Below are positions 18,946 to 26,452 of a stretch of DNA of 64,000 nucleotides, piece by piece; position 1 is the stretch's first letter, and each line of letters begins with the position of its first letter. Source of the DNA: Butyrivibrio sp. (lineage in GTDB: Bacteria; Bacillota; Clostridia; Lachnospirales; Lachnospiraceae); assembly GCF_017433805.1 (NCBI RefSeq), contig NZ_JAFRGN010000043.1, forward strand, positions 1 to 64,000. Direction: 5' to 3'. Made by a program: the position numbers and the translations under genes. The notes under the pieces are model-generated. The model searched no databases and was not told the origin of the DNA. It was given only the letters and a program-made list of their open reading frames with translations.

Positions 18946-19110
18946 GAGTTCTATACGGATTGCTCCGCTTCGCTTTCGCAATCCTACATACATTCGGAAT
19001 CCGCTAATTTGCAAGCAAATTGCTACTTCCTCATGTATGTTCGCATCCCGAGGTCAAAATGTCATTTGTGCAAGCACATGACATTTCGACTTCTGTCTGC
19101 TATATCACTC
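18946..19110 (-). repeat. Intercistronic structured repeat, copy B (chvE-mmsA spacer)
   Basis: A 165-base element matching copy A. Its ends are GAGTTCTATA (18946-18955) and TATATCACTC (19101-19110). It shares the GGATTGC/GCAATCC hairpin, the ACATACAT/ATGTATGT stem, GTTCGCATCCCGAGGTC and GACTTCTGTCTGC. The two internal hairpins differ from copy A in sequence and length yet remain paired: here AAATGTCAT arms (about 19057-19086) and a GCAATTTGC-type hairpin (about 19005-19024). The chvE stop TGA (19109-19111) overlaps its end, as groES does in copy A. Confidence 0.85.
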
Positions 19111-20185
19111 ACTTCAGCTGATCCTCTGTGTAGTAACCAGAATCAATAAGGAGTGTCTTGTAGTTGTTAACATCAGCGAATACAGGCTCGCAAAGGTATG
19201 AAGGAATAACGCCTGTGCCGTTGTCATATGTTGATGTATCGTTTACAGGAGCCTCTGTTCCCTTCATGATAGCGTCAACCATCTCAACTGTCTTAGCTGC
19301 AAGATCACGAGTATCCTTGAAGATAGACATTGACTGCTTGCCAGCGATCATGTTCTTAACGTTTGCGATATCGCAGTCCTGACCTGTGATGATTGGCCAG
19401 TCGCCTGTGTAGTTAGCTTCAAGAGAGTTTGTAACACCAAGTGCTGTTGAGTCGTTTGAGCAAAGAACTGCATCAAGCTTTGTTCCATCAGCATAGTTAG
19501 CAGAAATAATAGCATCCATTCTTGACTGAGCATTCTCTGTTGACCAGTTAGCTGTAGCAACGTTATCGAAGTCAACCTGACCAGACTTAACTACGAGCTT
19601 ACCATTGTCGATGTATGGCTTAAGGACATCGATAGCACCACCATAGAAGAATCTAGCGTTGTTGTCACCAGGGTCACCTGTGAAGATCTCAAGGTTGAAA
19701 GGACCAGCTGCGTTGTCGAGATCAAGCTGCTGCTTGATGTATTCGCCCTGCTTTGTTCCAACCATGTAGTTATCGAATGTTGCATAGTAAGAAACAGCGT
19801 CTGAATTCATGATAAGACGGTCATAAGCAATAACCTTAATTCCAGCTTCCTTAGCCTGTGCAAGAACTGTTCCAAGTGAATCACCATCGATAGAAGCAAT
19901 TACGAGAACCTTCGCTCCTGAACTGATCATGTTCTCAATCTGAGAAACCTGAGTAGCAATATCATTAGAAGCATACTGAAGGTCTACATCATAGCCAGCT
20001 GCCTTGAGCTGTTTCTCCATGTTAGCTCCGTCCTGATTCCATCTCTGAAGATCCTTTGTAGGCATAGCAACACCGACTTTACCATTTCCGCCGCCTGAGC
20101 TAGCAGGAGCTCCACTACCGCATCCAACAAGAAGTGATGCTGCCATAGCAGCAGCGAGCATTACACTAAATAACTTTTTCTTCAT
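19109..20185 (-). CDS. chvE: Multiple monosaccharide-binding lipoprotein ChvE
   Basis: A 358-residue solute-binding protein for the MmsAB importer. Signal peptide with lipobox LLVGC (Cys near residue 22) and a Ser/Gly linker are followed by a periplasmic-binding-protein type 1 fold (KVGVAMPTKDLQRWNQDG, VIAYDRLIMNSDAV, CSNDSTALGV, TGQDCD). The likely ligand is a pentose or hexose such as xylose, arabinose, galactose or glucose. GGAGGAAAAG precedes the ATG. First gene of its operon, after a terminator, and probably regulated by the two-component system encoded just upstream. Confidence 0.93.
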   Translation of the reverse strand: MKKKLFSVMLAAAMAASLLVGCGSGAPASSGGGNGKVGVAMPTKDLQRWNQDGANMEKQLKAAGYDVDLQYASNDIATQVSQIENMISSGAKVLVIASIDGDSLGTVLAQAKEAGIKVIAYDRLIMNSDAVSYYATFDNYMVGTKQGEYIKQQLDLDNAAGPFNLEIFTGDPGDNNARFFYGGAIDVLKPYIDNGKLVVKSGQVDFDNVATANWSTENAQSRMDAIISANYADGTKLDAVLCSNDSTALGVTNSLEANYTGDWPIITGQDCDIANVKNMIAGKQSMSIFKDTRDLAAKTVEMVDAIMKGTEAPVNDTSTYDNGTGVIPSYLCEPVFADVNNYKTLLIDSGYYTEDQLK

Positions 20186-20331
20186 TTCTTTTCCTCCGTC
20201 TAGATTTACTATATGTTTATAGTTTTTTTATAGTTCAGCATCGCTCATGCCTCCCTACAGTTAACACCTTATCATAAAAAAACAAGCACTAACTTGCGAT
20301 GTTAAGCAAATTTTTATGGTTGGTTAATAAT
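20186..20331 (-). promoter_or_regulatory. Leader and probable promoter region of chvE
   Basis: About 146 bases between the upstream terminator and chvE. On the minus strand it contains TATGATAA, a possible -10, and a tandem AACTATAAA repeat 11 bases apart near the gene. That repeat could be a binding site for the AraC-type regulator at 21517, but this is only inference. No cre site was found. Confidence 0.35.
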
Positions 20332-20371
20332 AAAAAACAGTAGTGCTAGCATTATTTTGCTAGTACTACTG
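20332..20371 (-). terminator. Terminator of the sugar-sensing operon
   Basis: A 14-base stem (CAGTAGTGCTAGCA with TGCTAGTACTACTG, one G-T pair) and six Ts on the minus strand. It separates the sensor genes from chvE-mmsAB. Confidence 0.9.
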
Positions 20372-20436
20372 CTTTGAGACAATTTTGTGCTATAACGATT
20401 AAGATTCTGTAAATTTACGATGACTATTTTTGATAA

Positions 20437-21501
20437 TCATTTCCCAGGAACATTGAGATATACATCTTCCTCCAAATGGAAGCCGCTCTTAATTATCACC
20501 TCATCCATATTGTCAGCACTGACGCTTACTGTTTCTATCTTGAGATATGGAACAATCTTCTTGCCATCATCATATTCATCAATGTCATCTACAGGAAGCT
20601 CTTCTCCACTTACCATGGCAACTGCTGCCTCTGCTGCCGTTCTGGCCAGCTTCTCAATAGGCTTATACACCGTCATGAGCTGTGTTCCTTCTACTATCCT
20701 CTGACACGCCTCAAGATCTGCATCCTGTCCCGAAACAAGCTTTTTACCTGCAAGTCTCTTTTCTGAAAGAGCATATACCACTCTGCTGGCAAGATCATCA
20801 TTGCCACACATTATGGCATCAGCTTCTTCTATGAGTTCTGTATTGCTATATACATAATCGCCTGCTGCCTCTGCCTTCCAACCGTCTGCATAATATATGT
20901 CCAGAACCTCATTGTCATTTTCTTCCATGACTCTTGTAAAACCATCACGAACCATAGGCACGTTGTTGTCCGTAAGAGGGCCACATATCATTACAACCTT
21001 GCCGCCCTTAAGTCCACTTTTCACAAATGCCTCTCCCATCATTTCTCCAACCATTTCATTGTCAAAAGAAATATAGAGGTCTGCTCCGGCATTGGTAATT
21101 GGTCTGTCATAGGCAATGACCTTTATTCCTTCATCCTGAGCTTTTTTGACTGAATCAACTATCTTTTCCGGGTCGATACTAATAATGACAATAATATCCA
21201 TACCCTTCTTGATAAAGTATTCTATCTGTTCTTTTTGCTTGAGCGGATCTCCATTAGCATTCTGGACATTGACTTCAGCCCCAAGCTCCTTGGCTGTGGA
21301 TACAAATACATCCCTATCCCTCTGCCATCTCTCTATAACAAAAGAGTCAAAGCACATACCTATCTGTATTTTGTCAGTTTTTTCTTTATTACTGCTATCA
21401 GTCTCCATTGCTGGCGCACTACATCCACTGCATGTACACAAGAATGCTGCAATGAGAAGACTAGTGATAACCCTTAGAATATAAAACCTTCTCTTTCCCA
21501 T
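20437..21501 (-). CDS. Sugar-binding lipoprotein of the sensory operon
   Basis: A 354-residue ChvE/XylF-like binding protein. Signal peptide with CTCSGC at residues about 22-27, then a type 1 periplasmic-binding fold (IQIGMCFDSFVIERWQRD, VIAYDRPITNAG, MCGNDDLASR, SGQDAD). It is a divergent paralogue of the ChvE encoded downstream. It is co-transcribed with a histidine kinase and response regulator (15 bases from the latter) and not with a permease, so it more likely presents sugar to the sensor or acts as an extra receptor for the MmsAB importer. GGGGCAGGG precedes the ATG. Confidence 0.88.
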   Translation of the reverse strand: MGKRRFYILRVITSLLIAAFLCTCSGCSAPAMETDSSNKEKTDKIQIGMCFDSFVIERWQRDRDVFVSTAKELGAEVNVQNANGDPLKQKEQIEYFIKKGMDIIVIISIDPEKIVDSVKKAQDEGIKVIAYDRPITNAGADLYISFDNEMVGEMMGEAFVKSGLKGGKVVMICGPLTDNNVPMVRDGFTRVMEENDNEVLDIYYADGWKAEAAGDYVYSNTELIEEADAIMCGNDDLASRVVYALSEKRLAGKKLVSGQDADLEACQRIVEGTQLMTVYKPIEKLARTAAEAAVAMVSGEELPVDDIDEYDDGKKIVPYLKIETVSVSADNMDEVIIKSGFHLEEDVYLNVPGK

Positions 21502-21516
21502 AAACCCTGCCCCGTT

Positions 21517-23112
21517 TTAGAACCTGTCTTTATACTCAGTTGGTGTAACTCCCACGTTTTTCTTAAAGCTGCGGCTAAAATAGTTAGGATCGGAATAGCC
21601 ACAGGATACGCATATCTCCTTGATAGAAAGATTAGAATTCTCAAGAAGATTCTTGGCCTTATCTATTCTGATGTTTGTGAGATACTCAATAAAGTTAAGA
21701 CCACTCTCCTCCTTGAATATCTTACTGAAATAATAAGGGGAGATATTAACTACCTTTGATACGTCATCTAAGGAAATGTCCTTATCAAAATGCGCATCTA
21801 TATAATCCTTGGCGGTCTTTATTATATTGCCTGACCTCTCCTGTCTCTTACTGATTACATCACTGCAGGCTGTAATTACCTTGGCTATAAACCACTCTTT
21901 TATCTGCGAAGGGCTATCAAGTGCCATTATCTCAGGCAGGTAGTTGTTTCTACTGGAATACCTGTAGGTCTGTCCGCCGTTTTGGTATGCGATGTGCTCA
22001 GCATAAAGAGAAAACTCAAGTACCTTAAGCCTCATAGACATAAGGTCACCGTCCATAGCTTTTTTACACATCCAGTCAGCATACTGCTCAGCAATCACCC
22101 TTGTTTCATTAAGATCGCCTTTGCTGACAGCTTCGAACAGAGGCTTCTCCAGTGCCTTGGGATATCCATCTTCATAGTCACAGTTGATTGTAAGGTCATC
22201 CGCATGAGCTACAGAACCAGTAGTTGCTATAAGGGCATTTAGTGCTTCCTTGTAGGAATCGCCCAGCTCCTTAAGAGGCTTAACTCCGCCAATACCTACT
22301 CTGAAGCTTATGTCTGTCTTTTTCCTGAGATACCTTGCCATCTCTCTTGCTCTGTCAATCAGCTCTGATCTTGCTGAGAGCTCCATCTGTGGATCCTTTT
22401 GCGGAATAAGGACAGCAATCTTGTTGGCCATTACGTTACCAATCTTACAGTTAAAAAAGTTTTTGACACCCTCTCGTATCTCCTGATACTTGCCAGATAT
22501 CTTGACGGAACTACCAATGGCATTAGTCATATGATTACCCTCCTGGGAGTCTCCACATACTATAGCCATCATATAGCCATAGCTTTCATCGATTCCCAGA
22601 ATAGTCCTGTAGTTCTCAATATCTTCCTCAAAATGCTCCTGCAAAAGGATGTCATAAATAAGACCGTTTTCGATGATTGGCTCAACAGTCTCAAGCTTCT
22701 CCTTAATAAGAAGCTCATTGCTGCGCTTTTCTCTATCAGAATCAATCTGCTCCATGGCCTTTTTAAGTACGCTGACAACCTTGGTCTTATCCATGGGCTT
22801 GGTGATATACTCAAGAACGCCAAGCTTAATAGCTTCCTTGGCATAGTCAAATTTGTCATATGCAGACATTACGATAAATACAGTGTTACTACTAAACCTC
22901 TGCATTTCTCTTATGGCATCAATTCCGTTGATGCCAGGCATATGAATATCTACTATTGCTATATCAGGTCTGAAGGTCTCAGCAAGCTCTATCATCTTGC
23001 GTCCTGTCTTGGCGAATTCCACCTGACACAGATCTCCAAACTCTTTTTCTATTATGAACTTGGTAGAATCTATTACGATTCCCTCATCATCAGCAAGCAT
23101 TACTCTGTACAT
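21517..23112 (-). CDS. YesN-type response regulator with AraC DNA-binding domain
   Basis: A 531-residue regulator. N-terminal receiver with the phospho-acceptor Asp in IAIVDIHMPG (about residue 56) and Lys in YITKPMD; a helical linker region; and a C-terminal double helix-turn-helix of AraC type (ISLDDVSKVVNISPYYFSKIF and IKEICVSCGYSDPNYFSRSF). Activated by the kinase upstream, it probably turns on the chvE-mmsAB operon and related carbohydrate genes. Its ribosome site GAGGAG lies in the final codons of the kinase gene, so the two are coupled. Confidence 0.93.
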   Translation of the reverse strand: MYRVMLADDEGIVIDSTKFIIEKEFGDLCQVEFAKTGRKMIELAETFRPDIAIVDIHMPGINGIDAIREMQRFSSNTVFIVMSAYDKFDYAKEAIKLGVLEYITKPMDKTKVVSVLKKAMEQIDSDREKRSNELLIKEKLETVEPIIENGLIYDILLQEHFEEDIENYRTILGIDESYGYMMAIVCGDSQEGNHMTNAIGSSVKISGKYQEIREGVKNFFNCKIGNVMANKIAVLIPQKDPQMELSARSELIDRAREMARYLRKKTDISFRVGIGGVKPLKELGDSYKEALNALIATTGSVAHADDLTINCDYEDGYPKALEKPLFEAVSKGDLNETRVIAEQYADWMCKKAMDGDLMSMRLKVLEFSLYAEHIAYQNGGQTYRYSSRNNYLPEIMALDSPSQIKEWFIAKVITACSDVISKRQERSGNIIKTAKDYIDAHFDKDISLDDVSKVVNISPYYFSKIFKEESGLNFIEYLTNIRIDKAKNLLENSNLSIKEICVSCGYSDPNYFSRSFKKNVGVTPTEYKDRF

Positions 23113-23115
23113 ACA

Positions 23116-24591
23116 TTACTTCTCCTCAAGAGGAAGGCTTAATTTGATCTCACATCCCTTATCCTCGCCGTCACTCTTAATATTGATAACATCGTCCCTT
23201 CCTGCAAAAAGACGAAGTCTTGAAATGACATTATCCATTCCAATGCCATTATTATCATATCTGCTCTCATCAGGATTTCTGGTCCCTGAGAGAATCTCTT
23301 CTATGGTCTTACTATCCATTCCCTTACCGTTATCAATAACGCTTATGCACAGCCTGTCATCTTCCCTGTAGACCTTAAGAAGGATCCTGCCTTCTCCTGC
23401 CATCTCTCTGATACCATGATTAACAGCATTCTCAACTATAGGCTGCAGTATCATGCTCGGCATTTCATGCTCAAGGAGCCTTTCATCAACCTGCTTGTCA
23501 TAGCCTATGTCTCCAGAAAATCTTACATTCAGAATGCGAATATAGTTATCTACAAGGGTAACCTCTTCACGAACCTTAACTGTATCCTCACGGTTTTTGA
23601 CATTATACCTGAAGAAATCAGCAACAGTCTGAACATACTCATAGGTTCTGTCTGCCCCCTCCATCATAGCAAGCTGAGCGCCTGCATTAAGGGTGTTAAA
23701 AAGAAAATGCGGATTGATCTGGGCCTTTAGATACTTAAGCTGAGCATCCTTAAGGTGAGCTTCCATAGTCAGCTCTTTTTCCTGCATGTCTTTTTCTTTT
23801 TCCAGGCTCTCACGAAGCTTTTCAATATAATCCTTGATACTGATGACCATCTTATTAAAGGCTCCAATAACTATTCCAACCTCGTCATTGTAATGAGCTG
23901 TTGGAAGAACGATATCGAAATTACCATCAGCCACTTCGTCAGCAGAATCAGACAACTTTTTAAGTGGCATGATCATGGTCTTAACAAACTTAGTGATAAT
24001 GATTACATTACCTATCATTACCAGGAATGTAACAGCAACAGCAACTACCTCAAAATATCTGAACGCCGTGATGAGTGTGCTGAAGTTCTCTGAGTTTGAT
24101 ACAAAGAGCTCAAGGTTAAGACTGGTAAGATATGCCTTTATATCCTTGTAGAGCTCAGTTGATTTCTCGTAATATGCACGGTATTTTTCTACATTTCGGC
24201 CGCGCTTGGTATCAATTGTCTGCTCAACCTCACTTAAGTAATTACCAGTCATGTACTTGATGTTCCTCTCCATTCTGTTGTAGGAGAGGTCTGTTATCTT
24301 ATCATCAAGGTCACCTGCAAGATTAGAAAGTCTCTGAGCACTGATATAGTAGTTCTCAAGAGAATCACTGGTCTTGGAGCTAAGGTAAAGAGTCATTGAA
24401 TCCTGAACCTCATCAAGAGCCTTAGTCAGCTCGTTAAGTGCCCTGTTGTCCTGATAAACCATGTCCATGTCATTGGACATACTATTTATTCCCAGTAAAA
24501 GAAAAAGATTAACCACGAAGATGATCATGTTCGCAAAGACACATACACTTATGATCTTGGTCTGGAGGGAGCTGTTTAATAGTTTATTCAT
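23116..24591 (-). CDS. YesM/LytS-type sensor histidine kinase
   Basis: A 491-residue membrane sensor with two transmembrane segments (about residues 13-35 and 180-205) enclosing a helical extracytoplasmic domain, then a HAMP segment, a His_kinase domain with QINPHFLFNTLN (phosphorylated His) and a HATPase domain (VENAVNHGI, IDNGKGM, GIGMDNV). The extracytoplasmic part lacks a clear sugar fold, which fits sensing through the separate binding proteins of the operon. The ATG at 24591 overlaps the upstream gene by eight bases in ATGAATAA and uses its AGGAGGAG; a longer frame to 24621 has no such site. Confidence 0.92.
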   Translation of the reverse strand: MNKLLNSSLQTKIISVCVFANMIIFVVNLFLLLGINSMSNDMDMVYQDNRALNELTKALDEVQDSMTLYLSSKTSDSLENYYISAQRLSNLAGDLDDKITDLSYNRMERNIKYMTGNYLSEVEQTIDTKRGRNVEKYRAYYEKSTELYKDIKAYLTSLNLELFVSNSENFSTLITAFRYFEVVAVAVTFLVMIGNVIIITKFVKTMIMPLKKLSDSADEVADGNFDIVLPTAHYNDEVGIVIGAFNKMVISIKDYIEKLRESLEKEKDMQEKELTMEAHLKDAQLKYLKAQINPHFLFNTLNAGAQLAMMEGADRTYEYVQTVADFFRYNVKNREDTVKVREEVTLVDNYIRILNVRFSGDIGYDKQVDERLLEHEMPSMILQPIVENAVNHGIREMAGEGRILLKVYREDDRLCISVIDNGKGMDSKTIEEILSGTRNPDESRYDNNGIGMDNVISRLRLFAGRDDVINIKSDGEDKGCEIKLSLPLEEK

Positions 24592-25681
24592 CCTGCTCCT
24601 CCTTTTTTTTGAAGTCACCAACGTTTTCCTTGTTTATAAGTGTGATGTCTGCAGTGTAATATTCACTTGTATTTCCAAATTCATAGTAGTCCATAAGAGC
24701 CTGAACGCTGTAGGTTCCAAGCTGATCAGTATCAATGGCTACCGTTGCATAGATAACTCCTCTGTCGATAGCCTTTATAATTTCTTCTGAGTCGTAGTAG
24801 CCAAGGACATTAACGTCTCCAACCATGTTGTAATCTACAACTGCCTGATAAGCGCAGACAGTATTAAGCTCATTTAGAGCTACGATTACATCCGGAACCT
24901 CTTCCTGCATGAAGATATCTCTGATGGATTCCTCTACAGCAAAGGCGTTGGTGTTATCTACAGTAACGATAGAAACCTCAAACTCAGAGTCTGTTGCATT
25001 TTCCTGCCTGATAGTATCCTGCATGGAAGAAATGATAATGTTCTGACCTGCATCAAGAGTATCTGCATTTGCAAGAACAGCAATCTGTATTTGGGTTCTG
25101 TCTCCTATAGTCTCTGATTCAAGTAATTCCTGTCTTCTGTTATCTTTGATGATATTGACTATCTGTTTGCCATAGAGCTTACCGACACTATAGCCGCCGA
25201 CACCTACAAAGCTCAGCCTGTCAGAGTGCGTGCTATCCCCGTACAGGGTGACTACAGGGATACCATTTTTAACCGCTTCATCTATGAGATTGGTCATGGA
25301 AACTGCCTCGCTGGCATAGACAATTATCCCATCTACTTTGGAAGCTATAGCCATTCGCATAAGCTCCTCACAGGAATAATCCCCCGAAAGATTCTCTCCC
25401 AACAAATCCACATAAATACCATGTTCTTTGGCTGTCTCAAGAGCCGATCTGTATACTGACTGCCAGAAATCCGACTTATAATTGTCAGTTATCATCACAT
25501 AGTACTGATCGTACTCGTTTCCTTCGGCTCTTCTTGTTATCCCCGCCCTGTAGAACCTGAAGTAAAAAGAACCGGCTATAAGCGTAATTACCACAAAGAA
25601 AAGCGTAAATAAAAGCGTCAGGTATTGTCTGTTTATTCTCTTTTGATAAATATCAACATTACTTTTTTTCATATGCTCCAT
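24584..25681 (-). CDS. Membrane-anchored sugar-binding protein of the sensory operon
   Basis: A 365-residue protein with a basic N-terminus, one strong hydrophobic segment (residues about 19-40, LTLLFTLFFVVITLIAGSFY) and no lipobox, so probably an uncleaved anchor. The rest is a type 1 periplasmic-binding fold (YYVMITDNYKSDFWQSVY, DGIIVYASEAVSMTNLI, VNVLGYYDSEEIIKAIDRG). First gene of the sensory operon, overlapping the kinase by eight bases. Such proteins commonly bind a ligand and touch the kinase's extracytoplasmic domain. ATG 25681 has no ribosome site; ATG 25672 has GGAG only three bases away, so the start is uncertain. Confidence 0.87.
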   Translation of the reverse strand: MEHMKKSNVDIYQKRINRQYLTLLFTLFFVVITLIAGSFYFRFYRAGITRRAEGNEYDQYYVMITDNYKSDFWQSVYRSALETAKEHGIYVDLLGENLSGDYSCEELMRMAIASKVDGIIVYASEAVSMTNLIDEAVKNGIPVVTLYGDSTHSDRLSFVGVGGYSVGKLYGKQIVNIIKDNRRQELLESETIGDRTQIQIAVLANADTLDAGQNIIISSMQDTIRQENATDSEFEVSIVTVDNTNAFAVEESIRDIFMQEEVPDVIVALNELNTVCAYQAVVDYNMVGDVNVLGYYDSEEIIKAIDRGVIYATVAIDTDQLGTYSVQALMDYYEFGNTSEYYTADITLINKENVGDFKKKEEQDE

Positions 25682-25707
25682 TTTATCAAATAGGCCACTA
25701 TATACAA

Positions 25708-25755
25708 AAGTGGATTATCTTGTCATTTCATCTCCAATGACAAAAAAATCCACTT
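25708..25755 (-). terminator. Terminator of metH-ilvBN, also an interrupted palindrome
   Basis: AAGTGGAT and ATCCACTT outer arms, then TTGTCATT and AATGACAA inner arms separated by short unpaired tracts, 27 bases past the ilvN stop. The minus strand has seven Ts inside the first side rather than after it, so it may act also as an operator. Confidence 0.6.
25714..25743 (-). promoter_or_regulatory. Candidate promoter of the sensory operon, inside the hairpin
   Basis: On the minus strand TTGTCA, 18 bases, GATAAT. It lies wholly inside the 25708-25755 palindrome and ends 33 bases before the first gene of the sensory operon. Confidence 0.4.
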
Positions 25756-25781
25756 GGTAATACTATATGCATTTGGAAGTT

Positions 25782-26264
25782 TTACTGCTCCTTACACTTG
25801 GTAAGAGCTACAGTTCCAGTGCGGGCAATCTCAACGATGCTGACACTTTTTAGCATTTCTATAAAGAGCTCTATACGCTCTGAGGTATCGCATATCTGGA
25901 TCATCATAAGGTTCTTGGACATGTCAACGATCTGGGCATGCATGATCTCGCAGTTCTCCATGATGTCGCGGCGATTTTCCTTGTTATATTTGACCTTGAT
26001 GAGCATGAGCTCTCTGTTGATAGACATGCTCTCCTTGAAGGTCTTAACTTTGATGACATCTATTTTCTTGTTGAGCTGTTTCTCAATCTGCTCAATAGTA
26101 CGCTCATCTCCGCTGGAAACAATGGTCATGGCAGATATTCCCTTATCGGCAGTCTCACCAACAACAAGGGAATCGATATTGAAATTCCTTCTAGAGAAAA
26201 GACCTGCTACCTTCGAAAGTACACCGGCTCTATTCTCAACTAAAACTGAATAAATTCTACGCAT
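25782..26264 (-). CDS. ilvN: Acetolactate synthase small (regulatory) subunit
   Basis: Regulatory subunit of acetohydroxyacid synthase, branched-chain amino acid pathway, cytosolic. The 160 residues hold an N-terminal ACT domain (RRIYSVLVENRAGVLSKVAGLFSRRNFNIDSL split here as two parts) and a C-terminal ACT-like domain, conferring valine feedback. The ATG at 26264 follows GGAG closely; an upstream in-frame start at 26297 lies within the intergenic structured region and has no ribosome site. Separated from ilvB by 188 bases containing a possible third copy of the intercistronic repeat. Confidence 0.95.
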   Translation of the reverse strand: MRRIYSVLVENRAGVLSKVAGLFSRRNFNIDSLVVGETADKGISAMTIVSSGDERTIEQIEKQLNKKIDVIKVKTFKESMSINRELMLIKVKYNKENRRDIMENCEIMHAQIVDMSKNLMMIQICDTSERIELFIEMLKSVSIVEIARTGTVALTKCKEQ

Positions 26265-26285
26265 GCTACTCCAATCCAGTTTTCT

Positions 26286-26450
26286 ATATGCTCGCATGAA
26301 TATACATATTCAATCAGTAGTTCTAAACGCTTCGACAAGCCAAATCATTGGATTTGTCTTGCCTACACAGAACTAATTCATTCATATGTATATCCATTGT
26401 TCGCATTAGAAAACTTCACTGAATCATATATCTGTCTGGAACTATATGCA
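26286..26450 (-). repeat. Possible diverged third copy of the intercistronic repeat (ilvB-ilvN spacer)
   Basis: A nested hairpin: ATATACATAT/ATATGTATAT (26300-26309 and 26384-26393), TAGTTCT/AGAACTA (26318-26324 and 26369-26375) and an inner CAAGCCAAATC/GATTTGTCTTG stem. Like copies A and B it has a TACAT/ATGTA stem followed in plus orientation by GTTCGCAT and, further on, TCTGTCTG and TATAT, and it sits between two genes of an operon. Otherwise the sequence differs, so kinship is uncertain. Confidence 0.4.
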
Positions 26451-26452
26451 GA

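Noticed and set aside
22399-23142. Long plus-strand open frame of 247 codons
   Set aside because: It is antisense to the response regulator, has no ribosome site, and its translation has no recognisable domain.
26286-26450. T-box or leader-peptide attenuator for the ilv genes
   Set aside because: It lies between ilvB and ilvN rather than upstream of the operon, and no T-box core (TGGNACCGCG) or Leu/Val/Ile-rich peptide is seen.
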